Shown here: one piece after another, positions 44,965 through 58,170 of the stretch
How positions within the stretch are numbered: position 1 is the first letter of the stretch
How the letters are laid out: each line of letters begins with the position of its first letter
Translations under genes and position numbers: made by a program
DNA from: Gamarada debralockiae
Taxonomy: Eukaryota > Ascomycota > Leotiomycetes > Helotiales > Hyphodiscaceae
Reading direction: 5' to 3'
DNA length: 64,000 nucleotides
Assembly (NCBI GenBank): GCA_002803225.1
Contig: NXFV01001380.1
Location: 56,279-120,278, forward strand
Notes under the pieces: generated by a model
What the model saw: only the letters and a program-made list of their open reading frames with translations
The model's database searches: none
Told to the model about the DNA's origin: nothing

Positions 44965-46874
44965 GTGGAAGATTTGTTGCTGTAAGGGAAACGCAAAGTC
45001 AAAGATTCACATATTGGCTGGCCACTCTGAGTGAAGAGGCACCCTCAACTTTCAATCTAGAATTTCTCTGCAACCACAATATCGTCTCTCTATGTCATCA
45101 TGCCTGCTCAACTAACTTGCTTGTCGCCCGAGATTGAAGTCGTATGAATGAGTAACAGATCCTTTCTAGAAATATGACAGCCTCGTATAAAAACACAAAA
45201 TGGCTTCAACAGAGCTCAAAGGAGCATTTTAAAGTCTTCGAAAAGTTGCAGGATGATAGACAAGGAACCACCACAGGTCCCGTCAGCATTCCCAATTGTT
45301 TCCTATCTACAAACCGCCTATAAGTGAGCCATCTCGTCAATTTTGGATAATATCAACAACCATTATCACACAAACTTGCCATAATTATGATACCAACTGG
45401 ACAGTGAGTAGCCTTCGTTTTTATTTCTACATTCTTGTTGCCAGAAGACTGGCTATAACTTGAGACGCTCTCGATGACTCAAGGGTTCAAGCAAGATTGG
45501 GAACCTTGTCAATATATCGTCGTCGATGCCTCTATCGCTGTCATTTTTCTTTTCGTCGTTGATGCTCTGAATTTTGGTCCAGCCGATTGTCGGTCTTCCT
45601 CCGCGGCTCTCTGCGCAATTCTCCTTTTCTTTTGCCGGTGCTTCATTTGGCGCAATGCCCTCCTCGACATCAATCTCTTCTACCGCCTCTCGTTCTTCCC
45701 TCAGTCGTTACTTCTCTTCCTTCATTTGCTTGAGATGTCTACAGGAATGCGAGGTTGGATATAAATACGTTTCTAGAGCTCACGAAGATCCTAGTACTTG
45801 CTAGGAAGATGAAATGAAAAGGCATAAGCGAATGCTTCATAAAAAGAATGCTCACCATAGAGAAGAAGCGCGAAAAGCTTCTTCTCGGGACTTAGCACAA
45901 GAAACTAAACCTGAATGTCGAACGAGAAGACAAGTCACTTCGACGATGCCACGTCAACCACTGGAAAATGCTATGATTCGTTGTTCTTCTACCAAATACC
46001 CACACTGAGCAATTTTCAAACAAAACTTAAAGGCACCACCTTCTATAAAAGGCTTGTCAACATCGATAATTTTCTTTTCAGACTTGGACTTCAATCACAG
46101 CGACCTCATTCGATGCGGGGAGCTTGTGCTTAGCCTCATACTTTCCTTACAATCTGTTCTCAATACCATCACCTTTCACTGCAACTTCGCATCCTATCTC
46201 GAACCTCGTACCTTTGTACCACTCCCCTATCCAGTATCAACACATGACATCAACGATGAAAACAAACCTGACACCAACAAATCTCTCAACAATGATAAAT
46301 CGGTAGCCCAGCAACTTGACACTTCGAAGCTCCTCGAGCTTCACAAAATGACCTTGACTGGCATCAAAGAAAATGAATCTTCGAGGCCATGTCGTGCTGC
46401 TCGTTGAGGGTTGCAGCTGTAATGGCGGAGAAAGACTGTGAGCGAATGAGCAGCAGCATTTGCTTTTGTTCGAGTCATTGAGTACAAAGAGAGGAGATGA
46501 GTGCGCTGGTGTAATTTATAGATGCTCGGAGAGCTGCCGGAGAAATGGAAACAATGATGCTGATAATAGGAATGAAATGGGGATTAAGCAACTGCCTTGC
46601 TTTTTCTACGTCAATTGACTTCAACCGCAAGAAGAGAGGTTTGTGCCTTAGTGATCTTCGCAATATCGTCGCGAGAAAGAAAGTTGACCAAAAAGCTCCC
46701 AGGCCGGGCCATCAGAGACACACAGAGAGGAAGAGCAATTGAAATACTCTATCAAGGCCTCCTGGGAAATGCTATTGATTCATAGTTCATCTACCAAATC
46801 CTAATTATCCAGCCATGCCATGTATCTGCGTTTCAAATTAACTCTGTTAAACTCAACAAAACCCTTAACCTGCT
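44965..46874. other. Intergenic region with unconvincing small frames
   Basis: About 1.9 kb. Plus-strand frames at 45474-45764, 45814-46008 and 46054-46407 and a minus-strand frame at 46475-46663 show no family features or splice continuity. I called none of them. Confidence 0.4.
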
Positions 46875-48623
46875 TCACATCCCATCTCTCCGCTTAATAT
46901 CACCAACCTTCTGCCCATCAATACTCTTCCCCCCTCCATTCCGATAAGGAGGTGGTGCCTGCCGTCCAAAACCCACAAAATCATCTTCTCGCCCTCCACT
47001 CATCACACTAGCATCATCCGTATATTTTTCTTCCTTGGCCTCTTTCTCCTTCCGATTCCCACTTTGGCCTGCATATACACTCGAGCCAGGAGTACCAGTC
47101 ATCACACCCCCATCACCATCGCCAACAATCAGATCCCCGCCTCCCTTAACCTTCCCTACCACCATACCCTTCGCCACACTCTTGATAATCGCCCTTCTTG
47201 AGACACCAGTCGCATCAATATACACTAATCCCACATTCTTGAATCCGCCTGCAATAGATTTGCTTATCTCACCTGCCTCTGGCCCAAATCTGTGCGCAAC
47301 AACAGTCGTAGCTGCCGTGGATGTAGAAGCCAACAAACTGCGACCAGCTTGGTCGATACCATCCGCAATCGTAGAGAACGCCATCATAGATTTGTTGAGA
47401 AGTCCAGGCTTATAATCCTCGATCGGTTTCCCATCCGGTCCAATGCCCTTCGTCCCTTTCTGTTTCTCGCCCCGTTTCGTCAACGTCGCGCCAATATTCT
47501 GCGCGTACTTCGTCACCTGTCCCACCGTCTTGGCACTCAGACCTGCTGCGCCCTCACTGAAGGTGTGCACTTTCCTGATCCTAGCGTGCGTAGTAGGAGT
47601 GAACGTCATGGGCTTAGCAGCTGGTTTGGTCTTTTGAGTGAAAGTATCGGCTTGCGATTGGAGGGTTTTGGAAACGTAGCTGGAAGTAGTGACGATGAGA
47701 CGCGATGCGACGACTGCTTTGGAGACGAGGGTGCTGTTTCTGTAGGCGGGGTGCATGGCCATTTCGAGGTATTTGGGGGAGGCGGGCGCAACGCCTATGT
47801 TGAGGGAGCCGTCTTCCGGCAATGTAATCTCAACAGGATCTAATTGGTCGTCAATTCCCCGTAATTTGAGGAGGTTATGATCATGGAAATGGGAGCCAAT
47901 ATACCTTTCGAACCAGCCTTCATCTTACTATCCTCCACAACATAAAACCCGTCTCCCAACTCCCCCACCACACTCCCATTCTCCTCATCAATCAACACAA
48001 TCTGCCCTCCCGCATGCGAGCTTGAACTGCCAGGCACATACGCCTCCCCCGGCTGAAACTTACTCGGATCATAAGCTGGAATGACATCGTTTCCACTCTT
48101 GCTCCTCCTAGTCTTCGGTCTCGCTCCCTTCGGCGGAGCAGCTCTCTCCAAGAACGCCGTACACTGCGCCAATATCGTCTCAAACGTATCGACATCCTCT
48201 TGTGATCCTTTCCCCTTTCCTATACCCGGGAACTCAATGCGTGTAAATGCGCCAGAGTCGGGGCCGAGGTCCCAGCGGGGTATGAGGTAGGAATTGGGGG
48301 GCTGGTGGTAGATCTGCGTTGTTGCGGGGAGAGGAAGGTCGAGTTCAGGTGGGAGGTGGAGGTGAAGGTAGAAATCGTCTTCTGGGCCCTGCGATTGTGG
48401 ATCTGCGGATGAGAGCTCGGCGAAGGGGGATGATGTTGGTACCATTAGGAGGGAGAGGGTTTGGGGACCTGCGGGTGTGAGGGATTCCTCTTTGCCATTT
48501 TCGATGTGGTAGGCGTTGATGCCATTGATGGCGTAGAGGAGCTTAGGATCCTATCAAACATCAGCATGTGCTCAATTTATTTTAGAGGAGAGGGAAGGAG
48601 CTTACATTGTGGCCTGGAGACAT
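46875..48623 (-). CDS. Senescence-domain (spartin-like) protein
   Basis: Exons 48623-48606 (18 nt), 48550-47905 and 47839-46875 give 1629 nt and 542 aa. The start MSPGHN is followed after a 55-bp intron by DPKLLYAINGINAYHIENGKE, then LTPAGPQTLSLL, a conserved opening of fungal senescence-domain proteins. The C-terminal half carries the senescence domain (about 250-460): LVSKAVVASRLIVTTSSYVSK, TKYAQNIGATL, LLNKSMMAFSTIADGIDQAGRSLL and VAHRFGPEAGEISKSIAGGFKNVGLVYID. The second intron (65 bp) joins KAGSK to DPVEITLPEDG. Human spartin, with the same domain, binds lipids on lipid droplets and endosomes; plant ERD7 proteins share it. Location and role here are inferred from the family. The tail is Gly-rich and charged, ending KVGDIKRRDGM. 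Confidence 0.85.
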
Positions 48624-49373
48624 GATTCCAGATGTCTCGTGTGATGAGCTGTAGATTATCGTGTGCTCAATTGTAGGGACAAATGCGAGAGCGTAAGAAG
48701 AGGCACAGCACAGTCACGGCGGAAAATGTGACTGTAAGAAAATAGTGTAAAGAGAAGGAAAGAACGGCTTTGAATCTTACTTGGAAGTAGCACTTATCTG
48801 GGCGGTTATCCACATGGACTACCACTCACCTCTTACGCGCTTCAAACGAGGTTGTTGGCCAAGACCCGGGACCAGCCAATGACGCAACCTGTGTATCAAG
48901 CCACTGGCGTTTAGGTTTACTTTGAAGATGGTAGTGGCTGTGCAAACGCCCCTCAGACACCCCGCTATCCACTACTGCCTTATCCGCCACTGAAGAAGAG
49001 GGTGGGATCTGCAAGACGTCCAGGTGTTAGAGCGTGGCCTCTCTAGCCTCGTCAGTCTTCAACGCAATCACCACATTCAAAGTGCTTTTCTCGGTCACTC
49101 ATAGCTTTTTGAGTGACATTCATGAGATTCAAACCCGGTTCTGGAGCATGTACATTTTATTTCTTGAGCGGACCAATTGTTCCCTTCCATTTCATGGCTG
49201 ACCACCAAAAACCCCAGCCGAAATAGCCAATGTGATAGACAAATAAAGGAATATTTATCGCCAACAAAGCCTCCCTCTTCGCCCAAATCCCAAACTCCAT
49301 TCCAATCTCCAAATGCCACTCATAGCAGTCATCAAACATGTTTCTAGTAATACGAACCAAGATCTTCGAAATG
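48624..49373. other. Intergenic region, no gene seen
   Basis: About 750 bp between the start of the spartin-like gene and the stop of the Zn2Cys6 gene. Only short frames are visible. Confidence 0.45.
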
Positions 49374-51921
49374 CTAAACCCATCTCTGTTCAACTCCAAT
49401 CGGCGCGGGAACCCCCCCAGGCCAAAGAATCTGCATGAAGCTCGGGTTCGCTGGGTTCTGCGCCTCTGGCGGCGGCATGCCATCGAAAGATCCTTCCGGA
49501 TATTCCTGCTGGGCCAGATTGTCGAAATAAGCGCTCATGTTGATGTTTTCCTGATTTGTGATCCATACTATATTGTCCTCGTGTGACCATTGTCGCATTT
49601 CACCTTGCGCACCAGGAGGTGGCATTGGGAGCGTGTGCTGGGCGACGGAAGCGTAAGCCGGAATATGTGGTTGTTGACCAGAGCTCTGATACTGCTGATT
49701 TTGCGTGTATGGAGAGTTGATTCCTGATGTAGAATCTCCATTACTTGGGCTGACAAGACTCGGCGGGTTGGAGTTCAGGGCAGGCGATTGTTGACAGTTC
49801 GAATTGTATTGGTATCCTTGGCCGGGATTATATTTCCTATCCTCATTCTCGTTTGCAGGGCTTGTGGAGTTGATTGCAGCCCAAGGTCTGGGTGTTGGAG
49901 CTGCTTCGACGCCTTGCATGGCCTCTCCATTGACAGATCCTTGCCCGATATCATTTGTGCTTGCGCGGGAGCGAACTTGGTCAACGATGTCAGATCCGTC
50001 CGATGCTAGATTTTTGTCGGTGTCCTGGAGGCTTCCAAACTCTTTCAGTTCCTTCTCAAGAGTCTTGTACTGTTCCAGACCGCCACCAAGGCGCTCGAAT
50101 CCTCGATCATGATATTCGGCTTTGACGTTCGAGAAGTAATTGTGCATTTTGCCGAGGGTTTTGAGGTAGCCTTTTGCCATTTTTAACCTTGGAACCATCT
50201 CCCCAAGGATCTTCACCGTAAGACCTGCGTACCCTTCCGTCCGATAGTCGTCGTTGTTCTGACCAGAGCCATGATGCAAATATTCACCAGTGTCCATGTG
50301 TTGGAAATGAGCCGCATACACACAGACGAATGCTGCTTGCCAGACTGCGAATCCAATTTGTGGTGACTCGGGAAGAGCGTTGTTGTCTTGGCAAGTCCTG
50401 ACAATGTCTACAATATCTCTTGCTGCTCTGAAGATGGCCTCGGCACTTTCTTCCCAGAACCCTTCAGGTATATGATACTGAGTATCGGGGAAGATTGGAG
50501 CATCCAGAGGTCCCTGCGGCTTTTTGCATCGGAGCGGTATGAATGGGATGTACTCTCTGTGTAGCATGATGAGACACAGCGAGTAGAGAGTATGCATGGA
50601 GGCGTAAGTTGTGGCGTTTCGTTTTTCGATATGGGCAGATAGGTTGGCCTCGGTGAACGTCAGGTTCGAAGGCAGTGCGTTGTGAAACTCATGCAGCTCT
50701 TGACGAAGCTGGAAGAATCGCGTAGAACTGTCCCACGGAGGCTGGCTTTCAGTTCTGCGACCTCCAGCGTAACTCCATTCGGAAAATCTACCAAAGATCT
50801 CAACCAAACGAATGTACCTGCTGAGGACTCCATCATCGTTGACATTCTCGTCTGCTCGAGCTGGCGAGTCCAAGAAACCAGTTCGAACATCACGGACGAA
50901 TAAGAATTGGTCGTCAGAGCAAGGAAGCTGGACCTTCAACTGCCTAACCGAAATCATGGTCGGCCTATACTTTCCAGCAGAGAGCATCCGATCCATAACG
51001 AAGCAACTCCACAAGGTACGTCGTCTGACCTCCTTTTCGATTGCGCTCTCGCGAACATTGACCCCATTCTTCCGTAAGGCGGTAGGCTTGAAGGCACGGT
51101 TATCGACATCATCCTCATACGCCAGTCCCATCGACTGTGCTAATCGCATGGCGATACCAACATAGACCCAGGCACTCAAGCCTCTCGTCTGGCCCCATTC
51201 GTAAAGTCCAAGCATCAACAAGGCTTGGATGCCATCAATCGAAGGGCTAGTGAGGTTGGAACCTGTGGGGCCAAAAGCAGTCTTGAGGGCAGTGGCGTAG
51301 TATTCGCTAGCATCAAGGGGGTTATTAGGCTTCGCCGCTTGTGAGTGGTAAGCTACCAATTCGGGATGAAAGCGAGCAGTGAGCGCCAAAACTCCTAGCA
51401 ATAGAACTCTCCCATCCTGTAGATCCGCTGGTGGAACCGATGGATCTCTTGGGTATGAAGCTTGACGCATCCGGTTTCTAAAAGTTGGCGGATGAAGGAA
51501 CGGCATTTCCGTTGAGAAGTGCAACTTGAAAACGTCATAGACTTCATCCCACACTTTCCTCGTGAGGACCGAGGACTCCAGCGGATCTTCAATCCGAGCA
51601 CTGTTTCTCCTCCCACTATCCTCAACCTTCCTAACCCTCTTCTTGCTCTCGCCCTCCTCTTGCTTGATGTTCGCCGTAGCCTCGGACCGTTTTGGGGTAG
51701 AAGTTGAGCCAGATGGTGGGTATTGGCAGTCCCTGCCACTCGCAGCGCAAGCCCTGCACGTTGAGGTGACACCTTCATTGACACCTTCAGAAAACATTAG
51801 CCGCCATTCACGGCCAAAAGCTCGACAACTTACACTTCACCTTGCTACGCCGACAACGAGCACACGCAATTGAAGACCGCACCATCTTTTGCGGCTTCTT
51901 CTCCTCCTGCCCACCTTTCAT
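49374..51921 (-). CDS. Zn2Cys6 fungal-specific transcription factor
   Basis: Exons 51921-51834 and 51784-49374 give at least 832 aa. The first exon has IACARCRRSKVKC and the second continues VNEGVTSTCRACAASGRDC after a 49-bp intron, giving C-x2-C-x6-C-x8-C-x2-C-x6-C, a complete binuclear zinc cluster. The middle homology region (Fungal_trans) spans about 120-480: EVYDVFKLHFSTEMPFLHPPTF, RVLLLGVLALTARFHPEL, GLSAWVYVGIAMRLAQSMGL and RRRTLWSCFVMDRMLSAGK. The C-terminus is Gln/Asn/Ser/Pro-rich, as in activation domains. The start chosen is MKGGQEEKK. However, the same frame continues upstream without a stop to about 52170 with protein-like sequence (SLAAILSPSAPPEDSAG), so the real N-terminus is probably longer and begins in an unseen exon. 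The target pathway is unknown. Confidence 0.9.
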
Positions 51922-53905
51922 AGCTCTGCCTGCCTCGTCATCCGCCCTGCGTGTTCCTGGGCTTGGCGCCGTGGAAGGAATGCTTGCCCGCTGTTGGGTC
52001 GGAGAGGCTGGATGTAGATAAGGTTGATCAGAGGCAGCGAAGGCTTCAGCGTGGGTGCGTTTGGGGGTCGAAGAGCGCGAGGCACCAGCTGAATCTTCAG
52101 GTGGTGCAGAAGGCGACAGGATCGCAGCGAGGGAATGCGTGGAGTGAATGTTGGCGGTTTGGGTCCTTTAGGACCGGGACTACTGAATGGAGCTTTGTTG
52201 GAGACGATATCACGGTGGGAACGTTGCGAGGCGCCCTTCCCATCAGGAAATTAAGAATTCTGGGTTCTTGCAGGTTGTTGAAAGATGGTGGTCGGTTCTT
52301 TCCCAGTTGTGTAAACAGCAACGGCTTTGGGAGTGTTGTTTGTGTGGCTGCTGCCGGTATCGCATGCAATGCGCCGTGCCTTTCCCGAATGATCTTGTAT
52401 GAAAGCTAATCTGCGGACAATTCCGAGCTGCAATTGAAAGCGCAAGAGGTGAGAGAAGAGTGGGGTGATGGTGACCAAAATGACCTGTGATCTTTGAATA
52501 TAACTGTTTGCGTAGATTTTGTGGTGTAGTTGCAGAAGATGGCGGTACAAGTTGGTTGGCGGCAGTAATCTCGTGGAAGGAGTGAGCACAGGCCTTCACG
52601 GGCAGGACAAAATTGAATCCAGCGAATGGCATGTCCTCGCGAAGCAGATCCGCGGCCCGGCTGCGATAGGTATATTAAATCTGATATCGTCACATTTACC
52701 AAAATATTTTAACGAATTGGGTAGCAAGAATTGCATGTATTTCCTGCGAATTATCACTCGGGTTATTCGGATCCGGAAAAGGTAAAAATAGAGTTATTCG
52801 GCAGAGGCCAAGCTGATGCGTCGGTAGAGGTGGACGACATTTGCAATCCCGAAGCTAGGAACCTGATACTCGAGGACAAATATACATAAAAGAGAGATAA
52901 CTGAGGTCAAAATAGAGACAAAAATAGATAATATATACTTTATTGAAGTCTATTCGATAATCCAGGACCTTGCCAGTGCACGCTGCATAGAAAAAAATTG
53001 CTGCCAGAGAGCTGGTCCGGCGGAGGTATACTTCCATCCCTGTACCTTCCTCCAATTAGCTGAGGGGGGAGTCTCTTTTTGAGTTAAATACGCCGGTTTC
53101 CTTGAACAGTCGGCAACTTAACAACGGGGTCTTATTCCCATATCCTATAACTTAAAGTAGTTTTACCATATATAAATATACGGTATATGGTAAAACCAAG
53201 CCAAGAGGACTTGGTGATACGAGATATCGATCATAATTCCGCAAAACGGGTCACCACGTACTGGCACAGCAGGATCTTGGAAGATCCGCTCAGAAAAAGA
53301 AAATATCTTGCATATTCTTTGTGCTGCTTTCCCACGTAACGGAGGCCAGCAGGTCATAAAAATCCACAGGTCACCTGCAAAATTCCTGAGCATATCGCGG
53401 TAACGTTTGCTCCAAGATCCCTGCTCGATGCGGTTAGGTTTGGGATTCAACGGAGGTGACAGGGGTCGGGTTCGGACCAACTGGACAAGGCTATTTCTGT
53501 CGACATATATTTTGGAAATTTAGAAGGACGGTTCATAATTCAGATTACGTCAAAGAGTGAATTCAGTTCTGTGAGGAGAACTGAGATAAACACAGATGCC
53601 GAGTCATTCAGTGTTATACTTGGCAGCCCCCAGCGCGTTTGACTTCTCTGTGCGACTTAAAAGCCTGGCCAGATGTGACTGCGGGGTAGTACCAGATTGA
53701 CGGATCTAGAGCTCCTGGAATCATGAATCTGTCCACTGTTACAAGATCTTATATATATGAAGGGATGCAGGAGAGCGAGAGTAAAGACGTTAATGGCAGG
53801 ACAATGCTATGCGTAAAATGTGTCTCGTTACACGACTCGTTCAACATCAACCATTCACTCATTCCTCCGAACGTCTTTCCATCGCATCGTCGCTCATTCA
53901 GCCTC
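51922..53905. other. Upstream region of the Zn2Cys6 gene, then AT-rich intergenic DNA
   Basis: 51922-52170 probably codes for more of the Zn2Cys6 protein. The rest has no recognised gene. From about 52680 to 53720 it is AT-rich, with a 13-bp-arm palindrome at 53160-53196. Confidence 0.45.
53160..53196. repeat. AT-rich palindrome, 13-bp arms
   Basis: GTTTTACCATATA at 53160-53172 is complementary to TATATGGTAAAAC at 53184-53196, separated by 11 bp. It could form a hairpin or be the remains of a small transposon end. No flanking duplication is seen. Confidence 0.7.
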
Positions 53906-56900
53906 CTAATTTTGTCCCTGCCATCCAACCCAGCTTCTTGGCATAACTCTCCAAATTTTCACCTCTCCGCTTCGCAAATCATCCAACTTAAAACTCTCCA
54001 TCTTAACTTTCTTACTTTCTCTTCCCTGCTCCCACGCTCGAACTTTCTTCTTTGTCCCATCCCACTCCGCAACCACACCCACGTGATCTGGCTTTCCTAC
54101 CTCGATGCTATATTTGGCGTGCATGGGTCCATGCTTGCCTTGGAATTTAGTGTTTCGCAAGGTGATGATATCACCTGGTCTGATCTCATCATTCTGTTGC
54201 GTTGAAGCGTTCGCAAGATTGCCATAGACAATGGCACCATACGCACGTGTGCCAACGGGAAGTAGAGCATCGGCGAAGGGCTTCAACAGCTCCTGAACTA
54301 AGCCTTGAGGTGTTCCATCACCAACCACTGTTTCCTTCTTAGATGCCACTGCGTCCGAGATCCGACGTCCGAATTGCTCATGAGCTTGCTCTAGTTGGTC
54401 TTGTCGCAAGCGCGAAGGCGGTGGCTCATGTCGCTGATCGAGTTTAACATCTGCTGGATCTTGTGCGTCAAATTGAGCTGTGATGACTGTTTGCGAATAG
54501 TCTTGGAACAAGACGTAAAGATCTTTAGTGACAGTAGTTTTGCCACCTCGTTTGGATGAAGTTGATTCCTCGGACTCGTACAAGATATCCTTTCGGTTTT
54601 GAAAGACTGGAGGTATACCATTGGGCTGAGTCCACCAAAACGTGCTCTTTGCGAGATCCACGTCATTGGCAACATAGCCTGAATCCATAGACATTCTGCC
54701 AAGTTCCACAGATCTTCGTCCTCCTGTTGTTGCTGACCGATGGACATCTAAAGACTGTCTTGGAACGGGTCTATTTGACTGGGGAGGTGCAGCATCACGG
54801 GATGGAGGTGGAGGAGCAGCTCTATCTTGAGGTGGGGAAGCGAATGATCTGGGCGGTGATGCTGAATAGAGATCCTCCTCGTTCCTCTCGGTTTTAGGGA
54901 TAGGCGCCCCAACAGAAGGGGCACCTTGTCTGGGAGGAGCTGTGTATTTATACGGATCGTACTCATCATCGTCCTGTTCCCAAGGCGCTGGCATCTTCCC
55001 TGGCGGTGGAGGAGGAGGTGCAGCTCTGGGCATATCCGCTGATTGCCGCGAGTTTGGTGGAGGTTGGGATGGTAATGGTGGAGGAACTGCTCGAGGTACA
55101 GATGTTGGAGGTAGAGGAGGGGGGGCTGATGTAGGCGAGACTACGGGCGATCGATTGTGAGTAGAATCGTCAAGACTAGGGTCTTTGGCATGTGCCTTCA
55201 GCGCATCCTTGTGCGGCACAGCAGAGGCAATGTCAGTATCATAATCGCCTTCGTATTCCGTAATCTCCTCTTCATCGCTCTCCTCTTGTTCAACATGTGT
55301 CGAAGATGGCTGGATATTCTTGTCGCCAGTCGATGATCGGCTCAAGGGTGCTGGAGCAGTGGGGGGAGGAGGAGGTGGCGCTCGACTTTGAGGCGAAGAG
55401 ACACCGGGGATTGGAGGAGGCAGTCGACTTGCACGTTTATTGTTGCTAGCCCCTGGGGTCGTGGGAGAAGTAGGGGACTGCTCATTGCCAAAATACGATG
55501 CCCTCCTCGCATTTGGGGAACGTGGGGAGCCCGGAGCTTCTGATGGTCTTGGTGGAGCTCGGGGTGCTTCGGTTGTAGGACTCATGGTCATTTTTTGAGC
55601 ACGAACTGACAACTCATCATCCGACTCGGATCCAGCGCTTGGAGACATCGGCTGCGAAGGAGGCACGGCAGGTCGGGCTAAAATGGTCAGCTGTGTCCAC
55701 TTGTAAGAGGATATGATAGTTGATGCCTTACATTCCTTTGGCACAGGCGGAGGTGCAGGTCTTCCGCCTGGTACAGGTGGCGCACCGCCTTCATGAGATG
55801 GGACTGCATTGAGGTTTTAGTTTACGGTATAAGTGATTATGGCCGGCATTCTTACCTGGTGGTGGAGCCCCTCTTTCTTGAGAGGGAACCGCCTCCTCGA
55901 CATCTGGTACCTCATCGGCTGATCGGGTTGAAGATACAGGGGTATGGTCATCATTTAGCTCAAATTGTCTGTTGACCTCCTCTGGGCCTCGAGCTCGGGA
56001 CATTCCTGGCATAGGAACCATAGGAACAGGTGGAGCGCGGGCCGCATGAGGGGGAGCATCTTCTGCTCCATATTCGCCGAATCGCTTCTCGCTAGCACCA
56101 GGTCCTGTTGATTTCTTCTTCTTGGGAGGTGCCATACTAGGCATTGGCATTCCACCGCCAAACATGCCATACATGCCCATACCGCCACTCATCTTCGCCA
56201 TTCGTGCTCTCAGTTCCTCCTTCCGTCGGACCTCTGGGTCAATCTCCTCATCCTCTTCTTCGTCTTCCTCACCATCCTCATCGGCTGGTTCTTCAGTTAT
56301 ACCCTCTTCCTCTCCAACATCAGGTTGAACAATAGGAGCAGTTAGAGCGCGAGCGGGGGGTGGAGGTGCCCGACTTCTCGGTTTATCATCACTGTCATCT
56401 CGTCCTGTAGACATTTCTTCTGGTTCTTCCGTTTCATCGCCTGCTCCAGACATATCTGCTTCGTTTCCATCGCCAAATGATTGTCGAGGATGGAGACCGG
56501 GGGTCGTAACAGCACCTCTTGAAGATTTGCGTTTCCTAGGCCCGCTCGGATCTTCTCTGACGGAGTCCATCGAAGGCTTTCCAATTGTCTCCTCAGTATC
56601 ACGTCTTTCAAGTACTCCACCGTCCTCGTCCTCAGCATCTTCTGTTGGGCCGTGAGACTCTGTGCGTTTCTTAGCTGGCTTCTTTGGCTTTTCCTTCTTC
56701 TGTGCTGCCTCGGCATGTCGAGCTGCTTGTTCCATTTGCTGCTTCTGCAAAAGTGCAATTCGCTCTTTGAGGCTCGTAGGCTTGGGCTGATCCTCAGCAT
56801 CAGCATGATTTGAAGATGGGGCCAATCCGGCTTTCTCAGCCTGCTCAAGATTCTCTGATTCCTTCGCAGCTATCTCCGGATCCTCCTCGCGTCTGTAAAT

Positions 56901-57557
56901 CTTCTGCGGGGGGGCTTCACGAGGTACTGGAACGTAGGCATTCTTGCTCGGAGGTGGTGCAACGAATGGTTTCTTGATAAAATTGTTTGATCCTCCAGAA
57001 CTCAATCCACCAGGCTTGAAAGGGGCCACGGGTGGAGCCGCCTTGTTGAATGCCGCAATACGATCTCTGAATGAGCCCCCGCTGGGCTTTTCGGAAATAG
57101 GCGGAGGAGCCGAGGGCTTCGAGGAAGAGGGAGCTGGTTTGGGAGCCGCCGGGGGTGGAGAGAACTCTGTTTTAGGTAGTGACGGGGAGGCTACTGCTTG
57201 CGGTGCTGAAGGAGGTGGTTCTCTCACAACGGCAGCACCGTGTACCTCTTCATGTTCTGGTTCAGGGTCTGGCTCAGCTACAGGTGTTGGCTCAGGGGCG
57301 GGTTCCGGCTCCTTCTTTGGAACACGGCTTGCACGATTTGGCCTTGGAGGAGCAGTAGGTTCGTATTTCTCGACAAAGTTCCTGGGGAAGATTCCCTCCT
57401 GCTTGACACCCGATGCGTCCACGTATTCTCCAACGTACCAATCCTCATCTTCCTCCTCCGTAACCGTAATTATCTGACCATTTGGAAAATGAAGATCGTC
57501 TTCATGCGGGGATGTATATTCGTAAATGGCCTTGACTTTGAAAGGCGGACTTGACAT
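53906..57557 (-). CDS. BBC1: SH3-domain actin patch protein BBC1-like
   Basis: Exons 57557-55856, 55803-55732 (72 nt) and 55677-53906 give 3546 nt and 1181 aa. An SH3 domain fills residues 5-65 (KVKAIYEYTSPHEDDLHF ... WYVGEYVDA ... GIFPRNFVEKYEP). A long disordered middle follows with Pro/Ala-rich and acidic segments, a coiled-coil-prone stretch (LKERIALLQKQQMEQAARH) and many PPPP motifs. The C-terminal 200 residues form a folded region (FWWTQPNGIPPVF, FAD..LPVGTRAYGAIVYGN, GDIITLRNTKFQGKHGPMHAKYSIEVG, HVGVVAEWDG, KIWRVMPRSWVGWQ) typical of fungal BBC1. BBC1 binds type I myosin and restrains Las17/WASP-driven Arp2/3 actin assembly at endocytic patches. The two introns (52 and 54 bp) keep the frame. 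ATG 57557 begins MSSPPFKVK. Confidence 0.93.
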
Positions 57558-58170
57558 CTTGGGCGCGTGGAGGTGCAAACTTCTTCAGAAATTGCACTCG
57601 GCTTGTTGCCTACCGCAGTTGGGAGACGAGAAAAGCCCAAGGCAACCCAAGAGCTGGGACTTTGCTGTGTTCACAGATTGACTGTAGTATAAGGCAGAAA
57701 AATGCAGTGTATTTCCTCTGGTATAGGCAGGGGAGAGGAAGTTCGATTGTATGAGCGGGGTGTTGATTATATCTAAAGGTGCTAGCCTACGTCAGCGCAT
57801 TGAACAGCATGAACGACAACGTTTGAAACGGCAGCTGTAAGACTGGATAAATCCAGGGCCAGTTAGATGTTTGGATCGAAGTCACTTACCAGGTTGGATC
57901 TCTCAGACGGCTGGTTTACAATACAATTAAAGGGTCAGCGAGAAGATTGACGCCGTGAAGCATAAGGCGGTGGAGTGTCCCGGATAATCTGCAGTGCAAG
58001 CAGCGGCAGATCCTCGCTTCCGCCTGTCCCGCCATCATCACAAATACAAATGATCGCGAATTTGGTAATCCAGAAGAGAAATCGCATGTATTCTATGGGA
58101 GAATTTCACTTTTGCAGCTTCTTCTTCAAGAGATGAACATCCTCCAAAACTATACCAGAAGATAGCAAAT
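57558..58170. promoter_or_regulatory. Divergent promoter region between BBC1 and the RTR1 homologue
   Basis: 613 bp between two divergent start codons. No specific operator was recognised and no protein-like frame is visible. Confidence 0.45.

Noticed and set aside
49110..49180. tRNA-like B-box (RC of GATTCAAACCC)
   Set aside because: A T-arm-like string is present, but no acceptor stem, anticodon arm or A-box can be built around it.
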